Below are positions 56,170 to 64,000 of a stretch of 64,000 bases of DNA, piece by piece (within the stretch, counting starts at the first letter, position 1; each line of letters starts with the position of its first letter). The notes beneath the pieces were generated by a model. It made no database searches. It worked only from the letters and a program-made list of their open reading frames with translations, and was not told where the DNA came from. The DNA comes from Chlorocebus sabaeus (lineage: Eukaryota; Chordata; Mammalia; Primates; Cercopithecidae): positions 12,041,887 to 12,105,886 of the forward strand of contig NC_132917.1 of the NCBI RefSeq assembly GCF_047675955.1. The letters are read 5' to 3'. Position numbers and translations under genes: made by a program.

Positions 56170-56625
56170 GATGGCCACCTACCGCCCATGCTGCTGTCTT
56201 GAGTTTGGTTTGTATAGAAGTTGTGGCGTCCAGCTTCCTGTGTGACTGGGGGATAGCCCCATAACTAAGTTCTGGCCAATGGGATAAATGTGGAAGTGTT
56301 GAGGAGCCACCTTCAAGAAATACCTTAATATCAGCTATGGCTCTGTTGTCCCTTTCTTCTTGATTCGTCTCTACTCTGTTGGGAGTGACAGCTGGAGCCA
56401 CAGCCGCCATCTTGGATGCTGTGAGGTTGAGGACCACATCCAGGATGGTAGTGGTAGAGGAGAAAGTTCAAAAATGCCTGAGGTTGTGAAAGTGTTTGGA
56501 GCGGAGCAAATGACCTGGACTACCCCTCTCAGATTTTATGCGAGGAAGAAATAAATTTCAATCTTTTTACAACATATGTGACTGTGGGATTTGCTAATTC
56601 CAACTGAACCTAATCTTAAGTGATT
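56170..56625 (+). repeat. Possible ancient LTR-like repeat
   Basis: 'aagttctggccaatgggataaatgtgg' and the 3' part 'gcgaggaagaaataaatttcaatc ... ttccaactgaacctaatc' (with AATAAA at 56549-56554) resemble the ends of old LTR-type repeats. Family and boundaries are uncertain. Confidence 0.45.
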
Positions 56626-56729
56626 TAGAGGGTAATGTTTGTAAAAGGCTTGGAATTATATTGCGCTTGGAGTTACATGGGAGTTCTGAAAGTGTTAAGA
56701 ATCTGATGTTGCTGTGATGTAAGGCACAT

Positions 56730-56955
56730 GGCCTAAGGCTGGGGAAGGCAAACATTTTCCATAAAGGGCCAGCTAGTGAATATTTTAGAACTTGCAGGCC
56801 ATATGATCTCTGTAGCAATTATTCAACTCTGCTGTTGTGCTGTGAAAGCAGCCACAGAAAATGGTGTAATGGAATGGGAGTAGCTGTGTTCCAATAAAAC
56901 TTTATTTTTAAAAATAGATGGAGAGCCAGATTTGGTCTTAGAGAATAATCACATG
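56730..56955 (-). mobile_element. hAT-Charlie-type non-autonomous DNA transposon relic
   Basis: 'ccataaagggccagctagtgaatattttag', 'gcaggccatatgatctctgtagcaattattcaactctgctg', 'gaaagcagccacagaaaatgg', 'gctgtgttccaataaaactttattt', 'agccagatttggtc'. This is a familiar mammalian MER-type element of about 220 bp. The exact subfamily name is not certain, and the strand is arbitrary. Confidence 0.85.
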
Positions 56956-57299
56956 GTATTGTTTCATCATTAATCATTTGTTTATGAGCCCCTCAAAACC
57001 TTGTGTGATTTTTTTTTTCTAGTTATACATACTACATACAGGTATGTGACATGGTGTCAGGAAGACAGTAAAGGTTTGACTGGCATCTGTGTCTGGTCAG
57101 ATGTGTGGGCTGACCCAACCCTCCAGCTGTGCTTACTTCCACCTACTCTAGGTGTTGAGGGGGATAAACATCTAATTTCCTCCTACTGACAGCTTCCAAT
57201 TTTGACCTTTAATAGGAGCTTTCAGCATTTTAAGCAAAAGAGGAGACTAGTAGTGGAATGTTTCTAGAAGCTTGAAGTCAATAAAGGTGGGAAGTTTTT

Positions 57300-57579
57300 G
57301 CCTGGGCGCGGTGGCTCACAGCTATAGTCCCAGCACTTTGGGAGGCCAAGGCGGGTGGATCACTTGAGTCCAGGAGTTTGAGACCAGCCTGGCCAATAGG
57401 GAAAAATCCTCTCTACCAAAAAAATACAAAAAATATCCAGGCATGATCGCACATGCCTGTAGTCCCAGCTACTCTGGAAGCTGAGGTGGGAAGATGGCTT
57501 GAGCCTGGGAGGTGGAGGCTGTGGTGAGCTGAGATTGTGCCACTGTGCTCCAGCCTGGGTGGCAGAGCCAGACCCTGTA
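57300..57579 (+). mobile_element. Alu (AluS/J-like), sense, tail-less, with TSD
   Basis: Begins GCCTGGGCGCGGTGGCTCA and runs to 'agccagaccctgta' with no poly(A) tail. GGAAGTTTTT (57290-57299) and GGAAATTTTT (57580-57589) are a 10 bp TSD with one change. The element thus ends directly at its TSD. Confidence 0.95.
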
Positions 57580-57804
57580 GGAAATTTTTATCATTAGATA
57601 TCTGAGCTTTTTGGAATTCCTCTCTACTTACAGACCTGAATTGATTTGAGAGCTCTCTTTATCTTCTCTAATAGAGCATTATTATATAAAAAAAGAAAAT
57701 GTTGCAGTATTTTGGGGTATGCATTCATGATGAAAAGTACTTTGAAATAAGGGTAGGCGCTCTTATTTGATTTTTCACTTTGCTGGGGCAAAGTGGCAGG
57801 GAAA

Positions 57805-57930
57805 ACCAGTTATTCCTTCTAAGCCTTAACATATTCATCTTTAAAATGGTGACAGTGCTATCAATTTGGGAACTTTGCTGTGAGAATTTAAGTAAATTTA
57901 ATCAAAACTACAAAGTGTCTATGTGATAAA
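57805..57930 (+). repeat. MIR 3' fragment (weak)
   Basis: 'cttaacatattcatctttaaaatggtgacagtgc' then 'gctgtgagaatttaagtaaatttaatc' follows the MIR 3' half. Confidence 0.55.
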
Positions 57931-59830
57931 CAGGGTCTAAATACGTCCTTGTGGCTCAGTGGGTATTGCAAAGAAATTACATGGGTTTATTCCTCAACAC
58001 CAAATCACAAATGATAAATGATTTGGTTCATCTGTTTCACTCAAACTAGTGAGAGGCATTTATTTAACAAACATTTATTAAATTCTTCCCATCTGCCGGA
58101 TGGTATAATAAAGATTTGAGTTGATACCTAAAGTGTGGAATCTGATACAATTGGTAGCATCTCACGGGGACTCTTTGTACGAGCTGTAGGAAGATGTTCG
58201 TATGAGTTTGTACATCTTCAGGTCGTGGCTAATTGCTCTGTAATAAACGTCTAAGAAAACACAGAAGAAAGACATTCTAAAAGGTGAAGAGGGAAAATTG
58301 ACCTTTGAAAATACATTAGGTTTTATGCAGGAAATAATTCAGATCATTGATCTATGGTCAGGAACCACACAGACAGGGAGCAACAATGTTAGGAATTCAA
58401 ATGCTTAAACAAAATGGGTCTAAGTAAATCAAAATGGAGTATTTCTCAAATGATCTAGAATGCCTTATATTGGGATTGGAACAAACATTTGGAGAACTGG
58501 AAAGGGTAGAGACTCTGCAGATGTTTTCCACAGACTCAGTATACATTAAAGAGCTGAGCAAAGCCTAAAATTCAGGAAATGCTCAGATAAATAGGAAAAT
58601 TGTTAAGTGGAGAAAAATCTGTTTGCTTTCCTGACACCCTCTCTCGTCTAAATCAATTAGGAACATTCATCTATCCCACGCATATAGGTCATAGAAACTT
58701 ACACTGCTTAGAACTCTGAGAAGGTCTGGAAGCTGAGAACTATTAACTAAGCTTTTATCATTAATTGTTATGCTTCTTTTTTTTCCTTCTAAGCTTTTAT
58801 TGAGAAAATTTCCCCAAAGCTATAATTACGCTGAACAATGACAGAACTTATTTAATGAAGCAGAGAGCAGAAACTTTTTGAGACAGCAAAATTTGCAACC
58901 AATTAAATATTAATGAAATATAGTTTGTCTCAGAATCCTTTTTTCACATTCTTTTTGTCTCATACTTGCATTTAATCTACAGAAAGTTCAATCATTATTT
59001 ATATTAGAATTAGTGAAATAAAAATGTATGAATTATTTTATGATTTTCCCAAGAGCAATTTTTCTGTACCAGTTAAGAATATGAATGGAAAAGAGGTTTA
59101 AAATCACTGTAAAGAACCATACATTTCTAGATTATTAAAATGGATGCTATAAAATTGTCACCACAATGAGGACAACCTTTATTCCTTGCTTTTTCCAGTT
59201 GTTGATTTCTATGAAAAAGTTTTTATCTGTTAGTTGTAGAATAGATACATTTTGTTATCTATTTTATGCGTAGCATCTCAATCGAGTCCTGTTTCATAAA
59301 TTGACCAGGTAGTTTATTACATGGAGTATGATATGTTAGGGTCCAAATTCCCCTTTATTTTAGTTCTACAAATACTATACATAAAACCCAAACTTTCTTA
59401 CCTTAGGGTGATTTGAAGAATTTTAAGCAACAAAAAGTACACAATGAACAAATATGATATGAGTCGACTATGCATAGTAACTAAGAATTGATGACAAAAG
59501 GGTATATCAAACCATCAGGTGCACAGGTTTCCTGGATTGCATGTGGATACCAAGGCGGGAATTCTGTCTTGTCTTCCATAAGTTCATAAAGTAATGTCTG
59601 GCATAAAACAAACAAATCGAAAAAGTATTCTTAACGATAGGACTATTTCCTATAACTCTGGGGTTTTAAAAGGGGCCCTCTGCCAAATCACTCTTCCAAT
59701 CTTGCTAATTTCCATATTAAATCTCTGTGTATCATTGTACTTGGATTTGTCCACTGGAAATATTCATCCTTAACTGTGGCAAGCAATATTCCAATGTGAC
59801 CATTAGCAACACACTAGAAAAGTAGTTGAA
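57931..59830. other. No gene or repeat recognised; AT-rich
   Basis: About 1.9 kb with almost no frame above 60 codons on either strand. No homopolymer or dispersed repeat stands out. Confidence 0.45.
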
Positions 59831-60140
59831 GCTGGTGGGGTGCGGTGACTCACACCTGTAATCCCAGCACTTTGGGAGGCCGAGGCGGGCGAATCACGAG
59901 GTCAGGAGATGGAGACCATCCTGGCTAACACCGTGAAACCCCGTCTCTACTAAAGATACAAAAAATTAGCCGGGCGTGGTGGCGGGCGCCTGTAGTCCCT
60001 GCTACTTGGGAGGCTGAGGCAGGAGAATGGCGTGAACCCGGGAGGCGGAGCTTGCAGTGAGCTGAGATCACACCACTGCACTCCAACCTGGGGGACAGCG
60101 TAAGATTCTGTCTCAAAAAAAAAAAAAAAAAAAAAAAAAA
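59831..60140 (+). mobile_element. AluY-like SINE, sense, full length
   Basis: Full 310 bp with 'gagaccatcctggctaacac', 'ggtggcgggcgcctgtagtcc' and 'gagaatggcgtgaacccggg', the combination typical of AluY/late AluS. It retains more CpGs than the other Alus. The tail is A26 (60115-60140). The TSD is not clear (GAAAAGTAG on the left, AAAAGGTAG on the right). Youngest-looking insertion in the window. Confidence 0.95.
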
Positions 60141-61439
60141 GGTAGCAGCCAAACTAGCCACTCACCACTGACAAAATAAATAAAACTAAACAATAATGGC
60201 TGAAAAACAAAGACAACTGGAATCATGTTTAACCAGCCTGAGCACTGAGGGATAGCAACGGAATCTAGAGCTTCAAGAATATTTCTGAAATGTTTTCAAA
60301 AAAGGAAAAGGCAAGATTTGTTCATTTTGTCTCATTAGATACAAATGGACATAATTATTCAATTACAATCACAATGCTGTTGTGTACGATGCCACTGTGT
60401 ACAGTACAGTACAATAGGGTACTTTGTTTTGAACTTAAAAAAATATCGTCATAATCTTTCATTGTGCTCCTGGTGTTAACTTCTTACTGTTTCCCTTGCT
60501 CACTATATTGAAGTAATGTAATTTCTAATGGAAGCTAAGCCTAGAATTTGATATGGGACAAATCAGATGAATTTCTGGATTTATACCTTCATCAGTTTTG
60601 CTCATTTTGTCTTTCCATTTTTTTTCTAAAGCTATTTACGCACCATTTCCTTAAAAATTCTTCAAGTTCCTCTCTGCTAACCAATTCTTCTATCTGCTTC
60701 AAAACTCACTTTTTGAAATACTTCAGTCCAATTTAATTTAAGGAATTGATTGTGTGCCCACTACGTGCCAGGCATTTTGCTGGGCACTGAGGTTAGAGTA
60801 TGAAACAAAGCGGCTACGATTTCTGCTTTCATGGAGTTAGAAAACATTCTTCTAAGGCCTGGGATCAAGTTCAGAACAGTCACTTACCTACATAGCGAGA
60901 TTATTACCAGGATCAAATGAGTTTTGAAACAAAACAGCAAAAAGCATTAATAAAATGAGTAGGACTAGAAACATATTTCCTTAACACAGTAAAGATTCAA
61001 ATCCATAGGAGAATATTCTGAACAACCTTATCCCAATAAATTTGAAAACTTAAATAAAACTGATAATTTTCTAGAAAAAAAATACGTTTATTTTTAAAAG
61101 AGAAGAAAACTGAGTAAATTCATAACTGTTAATTAAATTGGGTAATCAAATTAGGTTACCATAATTATGCAATCAAAGGTTTCCTTAGCAAGTGATGCCA
61201 GGCTTCCCTGGTTTTCAGGTGACTTTTATGAACTCTTCAGGGAATAGGTGACTCCCACGCTAAAGCAACTGATTTGAGAGTAGCAAAACAGAAGTTCCCT
61301 AACTTATTTTGTGAGCCAATGTAATTTCAGCACCAAACCAAGAACAGAAAATTGTAATCAACTGCTTATGTTAAAAATCCTCAATACTATGTTAACAAAT
61401 ACAATCTATTAATGTACACTGCCACATTCACCTTCTTAT
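60141..61439. other. No gene recognised; one weak old-repeat trace
   Basis: At 60740-60850 'gtgtgcccactacgtgccaggcattttgctgggcactgagg' matches the ancient repeat word order seen at 52.89 kb. The rest is AT-rich and featureless to my eye. Confidence 0.45.
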
Positions 61440-61565
61440 CTTTGAGCTGCTGTTGTTTCCTCATCTGACTGTGGACAAAATACATGCTTCACATGATTGT
61501 CATAAAAATCACACAAAATACTGTCAGTGAAAGTGCTTAAGAATCTGCAAGTTGTTACTGCCTTT
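61440..61565 (+). repeat. MIR fragment (weak)
   Basis: 'tttgagctgctgttgtttcctcatctgactgtgg' and 'cacatgattgtcataaaaatcac ... gtgaaagtgcttaagaatc' follow the MIR 3' half. Confidence 0.55.
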
Positions 61566-62204
61566 TAATTACTGAGCTTGCCTGGTTGGCTAAGAAAGAC
61601 AAAGCACAGTGAAAAACAAAATCCAGACTGATTTAAAGCAAGGCAAAACAAAAACTGGTAGAAAACAGGAAATGATGTCAGGCATCAAACCTTGGCATCC
61701 TTTCCATGTTTAGAGCCATTTCCCATAAAGGAATATATATAACCGAGTGACTGGCAAACCGCAGGAAAGCTTCCATTTCCTTCCCTTCCCCAATTAACTC
61801 CACTTAGTGCTCAGCAGTGGTTCATCTGAGGCACTGCAAGGACCCATACAGGGGATTTGCCCTGAGGTTCATGGTTATTATCCTTGAAGTTGAAGAGGGC
61901 ATGAGAGATGTTACTGTGTTTCCTTAGAGCAGGTTTCTGCAGTTAGGCATCATCTCCACTCAACCCTCCAGCCTCTCAGAGCGCAGTGACAGCTCTGCCA
62001 GCAAGAATGCAAAGAGCAACCCACATCAAGTGAGCCCTTTGGGCTCTGCAGGAATTCTGACACAGCTAAAGGGACAGTATGTTACCAAGTGCCCCCTGCC
62101 CTCCTCCTGTGTAAATCATTAATATATGTTTCCATTTTTTTCCAACCAGAAGAGGGATTACAAGTTTCTAGCACAAACTAATGTCTGTCTTGATAACCAG
62201 AGTC
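61566..62204. other. No gene or repeat recognised
   Basis: About 640 bp upstream of the inverted L1. Nothing stands out. Confidence 0.4.
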
Positions 62205-62699
62205 TTTTTTTTTTTTTTTTTTTGTAAGAACACTTAACTTGAGATTTACTCTCAACACATTTTTAAGTGTACAATATAGTATTATTAACTATAGGCACAA
62301 TATTAATAGCAGATCTCTAGAACTTAGTTATCTTGTATAAATGAAACTTTATATCCATTGAACAGCAACTCCTCGTTTCCCCCCAAATCCCTAGCGACCA
62401 CCATGCTACCCTCTGCTTCTGTGAGTTTGACTGTTTTGGATGCCTCATATCTATCGAAATTGTATGGTATTTGCCTTTCTGTGACTGGCTTATTTTACTT
62501 GGCATGATGTCTTCCAGGTTCATCTATGTTGTTAAATATGACAAGATTCCCTTCTTTTTCAAAGCTGAATAATATTCCATTGTATGTATACATCACATTT
62601 TCATTGTTCATTATCCATTGTTGGACGTCACTAATCATCAGGGAAATGCAAATCAAAATCATGAGATAGCATCTCACACCTGTTAGGGTGGCTATTCTA

Positions 62700-62738
62700 A
62701 AAACAACCAAAAAACAAAAAACAAACAAAAAACCCCAA
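62700..62738 (+). repeat. A-rich (CAAA)n-like tract
   Basis: A short run of AAAAAC and AAAC words inside the L1, grown from the 'aaaaagacaa'-type A-rich site of ORF2. Confidence 0.85.
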
Positions 62739-62745
62739 AAGATGG

Positions 62746-63080
62746 TGCTATGGTTTAAATGTGTCCCTCAAAGTACATGTGTTGAAAACGTGATACCTAT
62801 TGTGAAGGTGTTGGGAGATGGGGCCTTTAAGAGATGTTGAATGCCATTATCATGAGAGTGGGTTCCTTATAAAAGGATGAGCTCAGGCCCCTCTTTCTCT
62901 TTCTGTCACCACCTCTTTGCCCTTCCACCATAAGACGATGCAGAAAGAAGGCCCTCACAAGCGGCTGGCACCTGATCTTGGACTTTCCAGCCTCCAGAAC
63001 TGTGAGACATAAATTTCTGTTCTTTATTAATTACTCAGCCTGAGATATTCTGTTATAGGAGCACAAAACAGACTAGGACA
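62746..63080 (+). mobile_element. MLT1/MST-type (MaLR) solo LTR inserted in the inverted L1
   Basis: Starts TGCTATGGTTTAAATGTGTCC and ends ACAGACTAGGACA, with 'ttgggagatggggcctttaagag', 'gccctcacaagcggctggcacc' and 'ttccagcctccagaactgtgag' between. The flanks GATGG (62741-62745) and GTTGG (63081-63085) differ at one base. The L1 sequence resumes in register after it. Confidence 0.92.
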
Positions 63081-63327
63081 GTTGGCAAGGATATGGAGAA
63101 ATTGGAAAACTTGTTCACTGTTGGTGGAAATATAAAATGGTTCAGCCATTATGGAAAACAGTATGGCGGTTCTTTAAAAATAAAAACAGAATTACCATAT
63201 ATTCCAGAAATCCCACTTCTGGGTATATAGCTAACAGATGTGAAATCAGGATCTTAAAGAAATATTTGTATGATATCTGCACTCTTATGTTCACTGCTAC
63301 ATTATGTATAATAGGCAAAATATGGCC

Positions 63328-64000
63328 ACCTTTGAATTAGTGCTGAAAGCTTACTTTAATCTTTTCTTCCAGATCTGGGGTGTTTCAATTCAAGTCTCAA
63401 GAATAGGGATCTGCTTTTCCTGTATCTGACTGTGCCTTTAACTGGCTGTACAACCTTGGAAATCGTCCTTTCCATGCTGCAATTTCTTCAATGAGGAAAC
63501 AAGCATAGTCATGGGTAGGTGATCTTTGGTATCTTGTCCCATAAATATATCTTCTCCAACATCATGCAGGCTGGAGCCATCACAGGTACCTGAGAACCAT
63601 GTTGCTACCTTGGCTAGGGACAGGTATTCAGGGATGCGTGCAATCTTCTATTCCAGAGCAAGGTAGCTAGTTCCACTGCCACTTACTGCTCTGTGGTGTT
63701 CCTAAGTGGGGTTGACGCAACTTTTATATAGAACATGTTTTAATTCTACTGGCTTTAATAAAGGGAATTTCCCAGATGGAGCAGGATTGAATTATTTGGT
63801 GGACACAGTTTCCATGCCACAACATACACTCACCCATGATCTCCTTCACAAGAAAATGAGAATGCATCATTGTTCTTTTGCACTCAAAAGCATTGGCAAT
63901 CGGCACTCCTGTCTGTCACAGTGACATGACCTACCCTCTGCACTCTGTGTGACTCCTAGGAATCACGGGACAGAAATTGCGGTGGTCGAGAGGTCTCATG
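63328..64000. other. No gene or repeat recognised
   Basis: The last 670 bp of the window. Short frames only. Confidence 0.4.

Larger units (their letters stand above)
62205..63327 (-). mobile_element. L1 with 5' inversion (twin-priming type), split by an MLT1 LTR
   Basis: T19 (62205-62223) and the L1 3' region in antisense run to about 62620 ('gctgaataatattccattgtatgtatac ... ccattgttgga'). Orientation then flips: 62625-62745 and 63081-63327 read L1 ORF2 in the plus sense ('ctaatcatcagggaaatgcaaatc', 'acctgttagggtggctattc', 'ttggcaaggatatggagaaattgg', 'ggaaaacagtatggcgg', 'cccacttctgggtatatag'). The outer end (about 63327) and the junction end of the 3' part are nearly adjacent in the L1 consensus, exactly as twin priming predicts. 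L1M/L1PB-age copy, noncoding. Confidence 0.9.

Noticed and set aside
1..64000. Search for tRNA, 5S, U6, 7SL, 7SK genes and prokaryote-type features (Shine-Dalgarno sites, operons, attachment sites)
   Set aside because: None seen. Only 7SL-derived Alu and tRNA-derived MIR sequences are present, and the sequence is not prokaryotic.

Overview
The window looks like primate, almost certainly human or great-ape, nuclear DNA. It holds nine Alu copies (one AluY-like, with the rest AluS- or AluJ-like), two young primate LINE-1 (L1PA-type) elements, and layers of older mammalian repeats (L1M, L2, MIR, MER5A, MER20, MaLR LTRs). Between these lie AT-rich stretches with only short, chance-length open frames. 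I recognise no host protein-coding exon, tRNA, rRNA, snRNA or CpG-island promoter. Every frame with a recognisable protein signature is a decayed LINE-1 ORF. The window therefore reads as intergenic or intronic sequence. All calls were made by eye against remembered family landmarks, so boundaries are accurate to roughly 10-30 bp unless a target-site duplication (TSD) is quoted.

Layout. 1-4345: the 5' two-thirds of a full-length-type L1 on the minus strand (5'UTR, ORF1, start of ORF2), whose 3' end lies outside the window. 4.3-17.7 kb: mostly single-copy-looking DNA with MIR, L2 and MER5A fragments, two antisense Alus and a decayed ERV-type LTR (10.8-11.44 kb). 17.7-23.7 kb: a dense nest containing an Alu whose tail has become a roughly 420 bp TTCC tract, then an old L1M interrupted by an Alu that is itself interrupted by a 3.8 kb L1PA. 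25.7-29.0 kb: an antisense Alu and a 3 kb old L1M. 30.6-31.0 kb: a long, strongly strand-asymmetric A/C tract. 34.2-34.9 kb: an Alu split by a solo LTR. 39.2-40.25 kb: an ERV-type LTR split by an MST-like LTR with a clean 5 bp TSD, carrying a 26 bp minisatellite. 41.6-42.0 kb: back-to-back TTCC and TCTA microsatellites. 43-57 kb: scattered MIR, MLT1, MER5A, MER20 and hAT-type relics and two sense Alus. 59.8 kb: the AluY-like copy. 62.2-63.3 kb: a 5'-inverted (twin-primed) L1 with an MLT1 LTR inserted in it.

There are no genes working together here. The interest is the insertion stratigraphy: who jumped into whom, readable from TSDs. Further points are repeat-derived sequences that became microsatellites, and the two direct L1 copies that could recombine. 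I looked for an undescribed biological system and did not find one that the sequence supports.
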